DNA of 64,000 bases from Stomorhina lunata (GCA_933228675.1 OW121742.1:126705983-126769982); one strand, 5' to 3'; numbered from the stretch's first letter, positions 48,103 through 61,305 are shown. Notes: generated from the sequence alone by a model not told the origin. Made by a program: numbers and translations.

Positions 48103-50590
48103 GTGTTAGTCTATGTCTTAGTCTATATCTTAGTCTATGTCTTAGTCTATGTCTTAGTCTATGCCTTAGTCTATGTCTTAGTGTTTGTCTTAGTCTATGT
48201 CTTAGTTTAAGTCTTAGTCTATGTCTTAGACTATGTCTTAGTCTATGTCTTAGTGTTTGTCTTAGTCTATGTCTTAGTTTAAGTCTTAGTCTATGTCTTA
48301 GACTATGTCTTAGTCTATGTCTTAGTCTATGTCTTAGTCTATGTCTTAGTCTATGCCTTAGTCTATGTCTTAGTCTATGTCTTAGTCTATGTCTTAGTCT
48401 ATGTCTTAGTCTATGTCTTAGTCTATGTCTTAGTCTATGTCTTAGTCTATGTCTTAGTCTATGTCTTAGTCTATGTCTTAGTCTATGTCTTAGTCTATGT
48501 CTTAGTCTATGTCTTAGTCTATGTCTTAGTCTATGTCTTAGTCTATGTCTTAGTCTATGTCTTAGTCTATGTCTTAGTCTATGTCTTAGTCTATGTCTTA
48601 GTCTATGTCTTAGTCTATGTCTTAGTCTATGTCTTAGTCTATGTCTTAGTCTATGTCTTAGTCTATGTCTTAGTCTATGTCTTAGTCTATGTCTTAGTCT
48701 ATGTCTTAGTCTATGTCTTAGTCTATGTCTTAGTCTATGTCTTAGTCTATGTCTTAGTCTATGTCTTAGTCTATGTCTTAGTCTATGTCTTAGTCTATGT
48801 CTTAGTCTATGTCTTAGTCTATGTCTTAGTCTATGTCTTAGTCTATGTCTTAGTCTATGTCTTAGTCTATGTCTTAGTCTATGTCTTAGTCTATGTCTTA
48901 GTCTATGTCTTAGTCTATGTCTTAGTCTATGTCTTAGTCTATGTCTTAGTCTATGTCTTAGTCTATGTCTTAGTCTATGTCTTAGTCTATGTCTTAGTCT
49001 ATGTCTTAGTCTATGTCTTAGTCTATGTCTTAGTCTATGTCTTAGTCTATGTCTTAGTCTATGTCTTAGTCTATGTCTTAGTCTATGTCTTAGTCTATGT
49101 CTTAGTCTATGTCTTAGTCTATGTCTTAGTCTATGTCTTAGTCTATGTCTATGTCTTAGTCTATGTCTTAGTCTATGTCTTAGTCTATGTCTTAGTCTAT
49201 GTTTTAGTCTATGTCTTAGTCTATGTCTTAGTCTATGTCTATGTCTTAGTCTATGTCTTAGTCTATGTCTTAGTCTATGTCTTAGTCTATGTCTTAGTCT
49301 ATGTCTTAGTCTATGTCTTAGTCTATGTCTATGTCTTAGTCTATGTCTTAGTCTATGTCTTAGTCTATGTCTATGTCTTAGTCTATGTCTTAGTCTATGT
49401 CATAGTCTATGCCTTAGTCTATGTCTTAGTCTATGTCTTAGTCTATGTCTTAGTCTATGTCTTAGTCTATGTCTTAGTCTATGTCTTAGTCTATGTCTTA
49501 GTCTATGTCTTAGTCTATGTCTTAGTCTATGTCTTAGTCTATGTCTATGTCTTAGTCTATGTCTTAGTCTATGTCTTAGTCTATGTCTTAGTCTATGTCT
49601 TAGTCTATGTCTTAGTCTATGTCTTAGTCTATGTCTTAGTCTATGTCTTAGTCTATGTCTTAGTCTATGTCTTAGTCTATGTCTTAGTCTATGTCTTAGT
49701 CTATGTCTTAGTCTATGTCTTAGTCTTAGTCTATGTCTTAGTCTATGTCTTAGTCTATGTCTTAGTCTATGTCTTAGTCTATGTCTTAGTCTATGTCTTA
49801 GTCTATGTCTTAGTCTATGTCTTAGTCTATGTCTTAGTCTATGTCTTAGTCTATGTCTTAGTCTATGTCTTAGTCTATGTCTTAGTCTATGTCTTAGTCT
49901 ATGTCTTAGTCTATGTCTTAGTCTATGTCTTAGTCTATGTCTTAGTCTATGTCTTAGTCTATGCCTTAGTCTATGTCTTAGTCTATGCCTTAGTCTATGT
50001 CTTAGTCTATGTCTTAGTCTATGTCTTAGTCTATGTCTTAGTCTATGTCTTAGTCTATGTCTTAGTCTATGTCTTAGTCTATGTCTTAGTCTATGTCTTA
50101 GTCTATGTCTTAGTCTATGTCTTAGTCTATGTCTTAGTCTATGTCTTAGTCTATGTCTTAGTCTATGTCTTAGTCTATGTCTTAGTCTATGTCTTAGTCT
50201 ATGTCTTAGTCTATGTCTTAGTCTATGTCTTAGTCTATGTCTTAGTCTATGTCTTAGTCTATGTCTTAGTCTATGTCTTAGTCTATGTCTTAGTCTATGT
50301 CTTAGTCTATGTCTTAGTCTATGTCTTAGTCTATGTCCTAGTCTATGTCTTAGTCTATGTCTTAGTCTATGTCTTAGTCTATGTCTTAGTCTATGTCTTA
50401 GTCTATGTCTTAGTCTATGTCTTAGTCTATGTCTTAGTCTATGTCTTAGTCTATGTCTTAGTCTATGTCTTAGTCTATGTCCTAGTCTATGCATTAGTCT
50501 ATGTCTTAGTCTATTTCTTAGGGTATATCTTAGTCTATGACTTAGTCGATGCCTTAGTTTATGTCTTAGTTTATGTCTTAGTATATGTGT
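48103..50590 (+). repeat. 12-bp satellite array, forward orientation (CTTAGTCTATGT)n
   Basis: About 207 tandem copies of CTTAGTCTATGT over 2.5 kb. The core is almost perfect; variants concentrate at both edges (48103-48350, 50470-50590). A 72-bp block of variant units at 48180-48251 is repeated at 48252-48323. Several 6-bp indels (for example near 49148, 49238, 49328, 49370, 49545, 49725) reflect that the unit is two diverged 6-mers, TTAGTC and TATGTC. Two of the three frames on each strand-direction stay open for long stretches, so the 833-codon frame is a by-product. Confidence 0.97.
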
Positions 50591-52372
50591 TAGTTGCTTC
50601 TATACAACCAGTAAGAAAATTTGTATTGTATATGTCAACACATGTCAGTTGCTAAAAGTTATCGAAAATTGTGACTGGCAAAAAAAAAAACAGAAACAAG
50701 AAAATATTAATATTTAAACTTTCAAAAAAGGAAAAATTCACAGCAACTACAAATTTCCGGTTGCTAAAATAATCTATACCTTTCAAACTAGAATTGACTT
50801 TTGTTGACATCTTCATCTGTTATTGCTTAGCAGTTGCGATACGTTGTCATTTTGGCAATTAAAGTGTAGTTGCAATACAAAATAGAGCCATTAGTCTATG
50901 ATTTAGTATATATCTTGCCTATACAATTTATCTTATTTTCCGATTTTGAATAATGCCTTTTTATGCTTATGATAAGGATATAACATAAAACTTTTTTTAA
51001 ATTTATTCTGGTTTGTTATCCTTCTATTAATAAAGCCTGAAATATTTATATGGTCTTTTGTTTTCAATAAAAAAACTTTCATCTAATAAAAATAAAATAA
51101 AATTATAGAGAAATGCAATATTAAATTTATTAATTTTCTAATAAATTTATTTTCAAATAAAAATCCTTTATTAGACAAAAAGTTTATGAAGCAGAATAAA
51201 GTTATTAAATAAGTTTTTATTGCTAATATAATTTCAGCTGTAAATATTTGTTATAATACAAATTTTAAAACTATGACAAGTGCCGTGGGGGTCACAAAAA
51301 GTGTTTAGTTCAATATTGGAAATTTATTAAATATTTTAATGGTGAAAACTGTTTAACACTATGTAGATAATGGAGAATATTATAATTTTTTCAATAAAAA
51401 TATTACTAATCTCAAATAAAATTAAAAATTTATTTAAATTTATGACATTTAACATTTTTTAAATTATAAATTAAAATTATGAACTATAATCTTAAATTTA
51501 TATGCTTTTATTGATTGAAACAATTTGCATGCAAGGAAACAATAAACCTGAAAGGGAATGAGTTTAAATCAACTTCCATATATCTACATCTTTCAGTGCG
51601 TATTATCTTGCCTTAAATCCCTTTCAGTTCCCATTTAAAAAATCAGAGCACTTTTACGCACTAAAATCCCATCTTTAGTGATGGAAGAACATAATAACTA
51701 ACAGAAGCAGGAGTAAATAAAGTTCTGTTGCCTTCTATAAACTCTTAACTGAGTATGTAGTAGTAGATATTTGCAACATTTGCTTTTGTTGCAAGTTCAT
51801 TTTCTTTACTCCATTCTGCTGGTGAACAAGAATGCAACAAGAATTTTTAATTGAAAAAAGTTCAAGGTTAAAAAGAAAAGTGCAAAGTGAAGATTAAGAG
51901 AAAAAAAAAACACCAAATCAAGTAAGAAAAATGTCAAGATGAAAATGATTGTCAAGTTGAATGTTAAAATAGGAAATTGATATTTACAAATAACAACAAC
52001 GACAATAACAAATTATAGGGGAAAAATAAAAAAGTTGTTTAAATAGAAGGCTACAGTTTTTTTACACCATTATTTCACTCTGCATCTCAATAAATATGCT
52101 AAAAAAAATTAAAATTTTCTCCAGCAAACAACGCAATAGCATACGAAGAGGAAAAATTAGCAGTTTTAATGCCCCATTCAAACACGTAACCTTCTTTCCT
52201 GTATTTATATTTATTTTATTTCCTTGATCTTTTTTGTCGCACGTTTTTCGCTGTTATCGAACTCTGCTGATACAATGAATATTTACTTATTTTCCTACAA
52301 TTTGACTTAATTAAAACGGATGATGCACAATGGGGCTTAATGTGCAAATGTATGAAAAAATATAAAATTAGA
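50591..52372. other. Spacer between the two inverted 12-bp arrays
   Basis: 1.8 kb of AT-rich, non-repetitive sequence with one relic of the unit (ttagtctatgatttagta at about 50892). No gene seen. It would be the loop if the arrays paired. Confidence 0.7.
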
Positions 52373-55300
52373 AATAGACTAAAATAAAGATAAAACTAAG
52401 ATATGATAGACTAAGAAATAGACTAAGACAAAGACATAGACTAAGACATAGACTAAGACATAGACTAAGACATAGACTAAGACATAGACTAAGACATAGA
52501 CTAAGACATAGACTAAGACATAGACTAAGACATAGACTAAGACATAGACTAAGACATAGACTAAGACATAGACTAAGACATAGACTAAGACATAGACTAA
52601 GACATAGACTAAGACATAGACTAAGACATAGACTAAGACATAGACTAAGACATAGACTAAGACATAGACTAAGACATAGACTAAGACATAGACTAAGACA
52701 TAGACTAAGACATAGACTAAGACATAGACTAAGACATAGACTAAGACATAGACTAAGACATAGACTAAGACATAGACTAAGACATAGACTAAGACATAGA
52801 CTAAGACATAGACTAAGACATAGACTAAGACATAGACTAAGACATAGACTAAGACATAGACTAAGACATAGACTAAGACATAGACTAAGACATAGACTAA
52901 GACATAGACTAAGACATAGACTAAGACATAGACTAAGACATAGACTAAGACATAGACTAAGACATAGACTAAGACATAGACTAAGACATAGACTAAGACA
53001 TAGACTAAGACATAGACTAAGACATAGACTAAGACATAGACTAAGACATAGACTAAGACATAGACTAAGACATAGACTAAGACATAGACTAAGACATAGA
53101 CTAAGACATAGACTAAGACATAGACTAAGACATAGACTAAGACATAGACTAAGACATAGACTAAGACATAGACTAAGACATAGACTAAGACATAGACTAA
53201 GACATAGACTAAGACATAGACTAAGACATAGACTAAGACATAGACTAAGACATAGACTAAGACATAGACTAAGACATAGACTAAGACATAGACTAAGACA
53301 TAGACTAAGACATAGACTAAGACATAGACTAAGACATAGACTAAGACATAGACTAAGACATAGACTAAGACATAGACTAAGACATAGACTAAGACATAGA
53401 CTAAGGCATAGACTAAGACATAGACTAAGACATAGACTAAGACATAGACTAAGACATAGACTAAGACATAGACTAAGACATAGACTAAGACATAGACTAA
53501 GACATAGACTAAGACATAGACTAAGACATAGACTAAGACATAGACTAAGACATAGACTAAGACATAGACTAAGACATAGACTAAGACATAGACTAAGACA
53601 TAGACTAAGACATAGACTAAGACATAGACTAAGACATAGACTAAGACATAGACTAAGACATAGACTAAGACATAGACTAAGACATAGACTAAGACATAGA
53701 CTAAGACATAGACTAAGACATAGACTAAGACATAGACTAAGACATAGACTAAGACATAGACTAAGACATAGACTAAGACATAGACTAAGACATAGACTAA
53801 GACATAGACTAAGACATAGACTAAGACATAGACTAAGACATAGACTAAGACATAGACTAAGACATAGACTAAGACATAGACTAAGACATAGACTAAGACA
53901 TAGACTAAGACATAGACTAAGACATAGACTAAGACATAGACTAAGACATAGACTAAGACATAGACTAAGACATAGACTAAGACATAGACTAAGACATAGA
54001 CTAAGACATAGACTAAGACATAGACTAAGACATAGACTAAGACATAGACTAAGACATAGACTAAGACATAGACTAAGACATAGACTAAGACATAGACTAA
54101 GACATAGACTAAGACATAGACTAAGACATAGACTAAGACATAGACTAAGACATAGACTAAGACATAGACTAAGACATAGACTAAGACATACACTAAGACA
54201 TAGACTAAGACATAGACTAAGACATAGACTAAGACATAGACTAAGACATAGACTAAGACATAGACTAAGACATAGACTAAGGCATAGACTAAGACATAGA
54301 CTAAGACATAGACTAAGACATAGACTAAGACATAGACTAAGACATAGACTAAGACATAGACTAAGACATAGACTAAGACATAGACTAAGACATAGACTAA
54401 GACATAGACTAAGACATAGACTAAGACATAGACTAAGACATAGACTAAGACATAGACTAAGACATAGACTAAGACATAGACTAAGACATAGACTAAGACA
54501 TAGACTAAGACATAGACTAAGACATAGACTAAGACATAGACTAAGACATAGACTAAGACATAGACTAAGACATAGACTAAGACATAGACTAAGACATAGA
54601 CTAAGACATAGACTAAGACATAGACTAAGACATAGACTAAGACATAGACTAAGACATAGACTAAGACATAGACTAAGACATAGACTAAGACATAGACTAA
54701 GACATAGACTAAGACATAGACTAAGACATAGACTAAGACATAGACTAAGACATAGACTAAGACATAGACTAAGACATAGACTAAGACATAGACTAAGACA
54801 TAGACTAAGACATAGACTAAGACATAGACTAAGACATAGACTAAGACATAGACTAAGACATAGACTAAGACATAGACTAAGACATAGACTAAGACATAGA
54901 CTAAGACATAGACTAAGACATAGACTAAGACATAGACTAAGACATAGACTAAGACATAGACTAAGACATAGACTAAGACATAGACTAAGACATAGACTAA
55001 GACATAGACTAAGACATAGACTAAGACATAGACTAAGACATAGACTAAGACATAGACTAAGACATAGACTAAGACATAGACTAAGACATAGACTAAGACA
55101 TAGACTAAGACATAGACTAAGACATAGACTAAGACATAGACTAAGACATAGACTAAGACATAGACTAAGACATAGACTAAGACATAGACTAAGACATAGA
55201 CTAAGACATAGACTAAGACATAGACTAAGACATAGACTAAGACATAGACTAAGACATAGACTAAGACATAGACTAAGACATAGACTAAGACATAGACTAA

Positions 55301-55458
55301 GACATAAACTAAGACATAGACTAAGACATAGACTAAGACATAGACTAAGACATAGACTAAGACATAGACTAAGACATAGACTAAGACATAGACTAAGACA
55401 TAGACTAAGACATAGACTAAGACATAGACTAAGATATAGACTAAGACATAGACTAAGA
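52373..55458 (-). repeat. 12-bp satellite array, reverse orientation (ACATAGACTAAG)n
   Basis: About 257 copies of ACATAGACTAAG, the exact reverse complement of the unit at 48103-50590, over 3.1 kb. It is even more uniform than the first array: single changes occur at about 53406, 54191, 54282, 55306 and 55434, with a diverged left edge (52373-52440) and no 6-bp indels noticed in the core. The 604-codon minus-strand LVYV frame is a by-product. Confidence 0.97.
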
Positions 55459-57776
55459 ATCTCTCTCTACAATTATCGTTTTAATTGCTTAAATGAAGAA
55501 ACTATTTTGTCAACTTTCTTATTTACTGCCACACTGTGTCAAGTCACTAGTTTCTAACTCTTGTTTATAAAGAAAATCAAAGATGTCGTTTGCACAAACA
55601 CAAGTCAATTTTTAAAAAGGAAGCGGAAATCAAATTTGTAAAAAGTAACGGAAAATTTTAATTTATTTTCAAATAGGAAACATTTTTAATTAAAAATCAT
55701 TTTTAAAAGGATTCTCTAAAATTAAAATCCTATTGATTCAAAAAAAGTTTAATTCAAGATTTAAGCTTATTTTATTTTATATATTTCAATTGGGAATACA
55801 AATTTTAGTTGTAAAAAGCTTTTAATATTAAAGCAAAAATACTTTTTTAAAACAAATTTTGAAAGCTTTTTAAAATTTGATCAATAGTTTTAGAAAAATT
55901 TATATTTTCTTTTGATGTATGCAGATATTTTTAGTCATTTAAATAACTTTTTGAGGGTGTGAGGATGGATGCCCTGCAGCCGAATATAATAAATCATGGT
56001 TAGTTTTATTGTTGTGTTTCGATTATTATTTTAATCCTTGTGCAAATATTTTCAGAATTTTGTTATCATTTCGATTTTATTGCAGTAAAATAAAATAACC
56101 AACCCTTTCGATATGAAATGTCCATGTCCATGGGTCTTTGTTGATTTGTTGTTTTAATTTTTGATATAATCCTTGACATATTTGTTATTTTAACTCCAAA
56201 CGATAATATACACATCATCATTGTTTTCAAATATAAACTGAAAATAAATCCTTAACAATATTTTTTTTGTGTCGATAACGAATTTTGAAAGCCCTATACA
56301 AAAATTTGAAGAATTAAAATAAACTATCTACAAATTTTGATTATTTTTAGGTCTTTCATCATTAGAAATATTCAAAATATTCTTAGGACCTTTAATTATT
56401 TTTGTCATTAAAATTAATCTGATTTCTTTTTTAATTATACCTTTTAATCTTTATAAATCAAATTATTATATTTTCTTTAATTCGTATTTTTTTCTTTCTA
56501 TTTGAATTGTTTGAAGTATTTAAAATGCCTTTAGGATTTGTTTTAAAAATAAAATTCTGAATTTTAGTTTATCATTTTCTCCTAAAATAAAATGATTTAC
56601 AATACCAGGGATGATTTACAATACCAGGGATGCAGGCAACAATTTGCCTTAGTTTTTATGATCTATAGAAAGAGTTGAAAGGTTTTTTGGTACAGTAGCA
56701 GACAAAAGTATACATACATACGAATTTGTAATTTAAGAAATTCAATTTATATTTGCCAAACTAAATTAAGAGATTTTAGTATTTTACTCTTAATCGGTTT
56801 TCATATTAGACTGAAATAAATCTATCAATCACTTTTATTTCTTCTACTGTTTAAAAACTTTTGTTGTACACTGGTCTTTTAACACATTGTTAAAAAATGT
56901 TTTTTTTTATAATATTTTCTCTACCATTTTAAAATATGTGTACAAAAAGCTATGGGTTAAATAAAAAACCTTTTAAATTTAAATATTGTTTTCATAAAGG
57001 GTCTTTCATTAGTTGCTTTCCAGTACATTATTAAATGAACGCCACTGCTACTTTATGACTTTGGTGCATAAATCAGCGTGAAATTCGTTAATGATATGAG
57101 TCATGTTGGTTGGGAGAACCAACACTGAAGCGACTTAAGAAAACCCCATTACAAAACGTCTGAATTGTTAGGTCTCAGTGGCTTGTTCAAATCATCCGTA
57201 TGTAAGTTTAAATCATCAGTTGTGAGGCACTATCCTGTGGAATGCATTCGTCCTTGTTATCCAGATCATCCAATTCAAACCAAAAAATGGTGATAATCAT
57301 CGTTAATAGTTTTTCCCAAAGAAATATAGACCGGTAACGCCACTGGTTCAAAATTCTCTCAAACACGGACTTTTTCAAGATCATTTAACACTTTTAGATC
57401 TCTCTGGATAACTTAGATGATTCTTGCGCTTGGTACTTTGTAGATGTAGCTTCAATAAGACGTCCAAGTTCAGAAGTCTCTGTTAAAAGACCCTTTAATT
57501 TTAATAAATCAAATGTTTAATTTACTCAACAACTGATGGTGATGGCTCATGCTGGAGGTCTATTTTAAATAAATATTTTTGGCTTTATAGAAGAATTTAT
57601 GTTAGTACAGTCGTAAGCAAAAGTTAACATGCAACAAAGAATATAAGAAATTGCATATCAATCAAAAGTGTTCCTCTTTATGTTTAAAGGTTCTTCAGAT
57701 ATCTATTTACCGCCCGATATTCGAAAGGGTCCAGCAAATGGCCATTCAGTACACATAGTTCCACTCGTCCATAGAG
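55459..57776. other. AT-rich intergenic DNA, no gene seen
   Basis: A short local duplication (gatttacaataccagggat, 56593 and 56612). 57050-57500 is less AT-rich (cgccactgctactttatgac, ggtctcagtggcttgttcaa) and may be a decayed transposon; no frame survives. Confidence 0.45.
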
Positions 57777-58105
57777 GGTAGTATGACTCAGTTGGTAAAC
57801 AAGTCGACTACTAAGCATAACATATTAAATTCTGTCTGGGTTCGAGCCGCAGTCACGATAACTCAATCTCATTATTTACACTGTGCCAGTTGAAAAAACC
57901 CACAAAATGTAGACCTAGTAGGAAATATAATTCTAGTACTCTGAATTCAATGATGCCAACTGTTTTTTAGGTTAGCTCTAGTTTTCGAGATATAACGTTA
58001 TTTAAAAAATGGAGGAGGTTGCGCAATAATTTGCGTAACTCGAAAACTGTTTATTTTCTTGAACTAAGAAAAAAAAACCGAAATTCAGCAACAATATTCT
58101 CTTTC
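57777..58105 (+). mobile_element. SINE-like element: tRNA-like head plus repeat D body
   Basis: Head 57777-57857 has an A-box-like tgactcagttgg and a B box ggttcgagcc (57839-57848) at tRNA spacing. The body follows from about 57876 (acactgtgccagttgaaaaa, gaattcaatgatgccaactg, gctctagttttcgagatata, gtttattttcttgaactaag) and is the repeat D body of 19010-19400 and 46330-46810. A tRNA-derived pol III head fused to a shared body is the SINE layout. Confidence 0.6.
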
Positions 58106-58119
58106 CAAAATCCCTTTTA

Positions 58120-59520
58120 AGTTTTCTAAAGAAGATTTTTTTTATCAGACATTTTTTCTAAAGAAGATTTTTTTATCAAACATTTTTTCTATAGAAAATT
58201 TTGTTTATTAAAAACTTTTTCCATAGAAATTTTATGAAAAATTTTTTAGAAAATTTTTCTACAGAAAAATATTTCTATCGAAAATTTTTCTATAGACAAA
58301 TATTTTTATCGAAAATTTTTCTATAGAATTTTTTTTAGAAATTTTTTTTATAGAGATTTTTCTATACAAAATTTTTTTATGAAAAATTTTTCTATAAACA
58401 ATTTTTGATAAAAAATTTTTCTTTAAACAATCTTTGACCAAAAATTTTGTATAGAAAATTTTTTTATCATAAATTTTTCTATAAACATTTTTTTGTCAAT
58501 AGTTGTTTTTTTATAGAAAATTTGTTTATTAAAAATTTTTCTATAAAAAATTTTTTTATTAAAAATTTTTTGGAAAATTTTTCTACAGAAAAATTTTTTT
58601 TTATCAAAAATGTTGTAAAAATTTTTCTATAAATTTTTTTCTATCGAAAAATTTCTATAGAAAATTTTTAGAAAAATTTTCGATAGAATATTTTTCTATA
58701 GAAAATTTTATTATAGAAAAATTTCTTAAAGAAAATTTTTCTATATTAATTTTTCTATATAAATTTTTCTATAGAAAATTTTTCTACCAAAAAAAAAAAA
58801 AATTTTATCCAAAAATTTTTTATAGAAGTTTTTTTTTATCAAAAACTTTTTTATAGAAAATTTTTCTATAGAAATTTTTCTATAGAAATTTTTTTTTTTT
58901 AAATTTTTTCTATAAACAGTTTTTGATAAACAATTTTTCTATACATTTTTTCTATCGAAAAATTTTCTATAGAAAATTTTCGATAGAATATTTTTCTATA
59001 GAAAATTTTTTTATAGAAAAATTCCGCAAAGAGAATTTTTCTATAGAAAATTATTCTATATAAATTTTTCTATATAAATTTTTCTATATAAATTTTTCTA
59101 TCAAATTATAGAAATTTTCTAGAAATTTTTTTTATCAAAAACTTTTTTATAGAAAATTTTTCCATATAAATTTTTCTATAGAACATTTTTTTATCAAAAA
59201 TTTTTTTATAGAAAATTTTTTATATAAACAGTTTTTGATAAAAAATTTTTCTATAAATTTTTTTCTATCGAAATATTTTCTATAGAAAATTTTTATCGAA
59301 AATTGTTTTTGAGAAAATTTTTTGAAAGAAAAATATTTTTTTTTAATTTTCCCAAAAATTTTTATCAAAACAATTTTCTATAAAAAATAATTTTTATCGA
59401 AAATGTTTAAAAAAAATATTTTATCAAAAATTTTTTTTATAAAAAAATGTTTGTATTAAAAAACCTAAAAAAATATATTTTTATCTAAGAAATATAAAAA
59501 TCTAAAAATGTTATAATTTA
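58120..59520. repeat. TTTCTATAGAAA minisatellite array 7
   Basis: The longest of this family (1.4 kb). Units mix TTTTTCTATAGAAAATTTTT, CTATCGAAAATTTT and TTTTATCAAAAA blocks, with internal segment duplications (58640-58760 resembles 58930-59060). The array abuts repeat A copy 2. Confidence 0.9.
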
Positions 59521-59619
59521 TTTATGTGTCGAAAAATATTCCCTATTCGGGTACATTTATTTCAAATAATGTTAACAAATATAAATCCATCCAACAACAA
59601 TATATTTTATTGCTACAAA

Positions 59620-59760
59620 GCGGCGCCAACCGACTTTGCTAACATCCAAATTCCAACTGAATGCTTTTAATACTCATTTTCACGAGTTTCATAAGTGATC
59701 GTGGTATTTACGAAAATTGCAAAAACTCTTCGGCTTCTGGTGGTATGTTAGGTGTTACTT
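59620..59760 (-). repeat. Dispersed repeat A, copy 2
   Basis: Reverse complement of 640-800 (ccaaccgactttgctaacat ... cttcggcttctggtggtat). The minisatellite lies on the same side of the repeat as in copy 1. Confidence 0.75.
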
Positions 59761-60940
59761 TTACACAATTTTAAATTTGTTAGAAAGTAAGACAATTTGT
59801 GAAAATTTTCACTTTTTTGTAATGGTAGTCACTAAAAAGAGCTTTGTGTATCACAGTGTATTTAAAAAAGGTTATTCATTTTATATATTTCTCTAAAATC
59901 TTATATAAAAACATTAAATTTCAATATTTTTCATATTCCATTAATAAATCAATAAATCCCTTAAAGCTAAATAAATTAGGCCACAATTTGAAAAAGGAAA
60001 ATTCCTAAAAAGGATTTACTACGTAAAATGTTAAAAATTTACATCAATCAAATTTTGACTTAATAAAAACTAATGAAGCAGAGAATGTTTTAGAGCAAAA
60101 TTCCAAACAAATTACATTTCCATTAATAAATTTTATATACCCATTATTTTTTGCTATAAATTTATTCTTTGAAATAAATGAACAAAGTTCATCTTTAGTT
60201 GAGTTAATTACAACAATTTTCATATAAAAAAGATTATCGAGATAAGTTTCCAATTTGTTAGATTTTCATCTATGTATCTATCTTTGTTTAAGCTGGATGT
60301 ATGTTTTCCTTATAGAGTTTTTTTTTCTCATATGGATGTAGTAGAGCATCAAAATGTTTCAAATATAATGGGTTTTTTTTTGATGGTGAAAGCTATAGTG
60401 CAACATCTACCCATATAAAGAAACTTATTTATTTGAGTGGCATTTTTGGTTAATGATAACAGTAAATGTTGACGCTTTCGCGAAATGACCCCAATGATGC
60501 CTTGTAGAAATTTGGATGATACCTTGTATACATTTAGTGTGTTTGAAGAAGAAATTCAATTAAATTTGTAAGCATTTGAAGCTTTTGTAAAGAGAATAAG
60601 CATAAAATTTTGTTCATAGGACGTATAAGTGTTTTTTTGTGAATAATAAATATCAATCATACGACTTTTATATAAAAATTGAATTAAAATTGTGGTTATC
60701 AAAGCGTGTAAGAGCAGTTTCTTTTTATTATAACATTTTTCTTTATTTTTGATACCTTTGGCCTTGATTTCGAAAAGCAGAAATTTTGGCTGGTTGGCTT
60801 TTTTTGAATTTCTTTTAGAAATTATCTTTGTAACTTTTGTCTTATCTGACATCTTGACAAATTTATTTGAGCTTCTATACAATAACATTAATTTATTATA
60901 AGATTTGTTAGATTAATTAATTGAAAATGTACTTTCAAAG
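59761..60940. other. AT-rich intergenic DNA; one doubtful minus-strand ORF
   Basis: A 110-codon minus frame (60888-60556) holds a Lys-rich start, a short hydrophobic block (LLLHALITTILIQFLY) and an unstructured end. It has no recognisable domain and ordinary AT-rich composition, so it is noted but not called. Confidence 0.4.
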
Positions 60941-61005
60941 GAAAATTATGGAGGTTATGAGGATTACACGCCTTCATATTCCACAGATGAATGCCTTAAT
61001 GATGA
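60941..61005 (+). CDS. Possible internal exon, Tyr/Asp-rich peptide
   Basis: Acceptor tttcaaag|GAAAAT and donor GATGA|GTATGA enclose 65 nt coding ENYGGYEDYTPSYSTDECLN. The non-repetitive, acidic and Tyr-rich peptide and GC-richer third positions stand out from the AT-rich flanks. No partner exon was identified, so it may be chance. Confidence 0.2.
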
Positions 61006-61305
61006 GTATGATTTTTTTATAAAGTTATATTAATTTATTAGCAAATCTTAGAATTTGTAATTAATCTTAGGTTTTCAAATCTCTTTAAATCTAAGTTTTA
61101 TCTTCTTAAACAAAAGAGTATTATAATTTAAAGAAAATTATTAGAGTAATTAATATTAATCATACTCGTACGTCTTGTAAAATTTTTAACAAAAATGAAA
61201 AAAAAAATTAACAGAAAATATAAAACATTTTCTTATGTTTTCCATTATTAAAGTTAAAAGCTTTCTAAATTTTTAGCTTTTAGTACGGAAGTCTCGATAT
61301 TGTAT
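61006..61305. other. AT-rich intergenic DNA, no gene seen
   Basis: Simple sequence, with tcatactcgtacgtcttg near 61160, an echo of other tcatacg motifs in the window. Confidence 0.4.

Noticed and set aside
49400..50494. 364-codon minus-strand frame of Arg-His-Arg-Leu repeats
   Set aside because: Third reading of the same satellite, not a gene.
48039..50540. 833-codon plus-strand frame of Leu-Ser-Leu-Cys repeats
   Set aside because: It is the translation of a 12-bp satellite; a unit length divisible by three keeps frames open. There is no conserved start, domain or splice context.
52379..54193. 604-codon minus-strand frame of Leu-Val-Tyr-Val repeats
   Set aside because: Same satellite in reverse orientation; an artefact of the 12-bp period.
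48103..55458. Idea that the TTAG-containing 12-mer is telomeric
   Set aside because: Higher flies lack telomerase repeats of the TTAGG type, the unit is 12 bp and diverged, and the arrays are internal and inverted.
60556..60888. 110-codon minus frame with Lys-rich start and hydrophobic block
   Set aside because: AT-rich composition explains the residue bias; no domain, neighbour or splice signal supports it.
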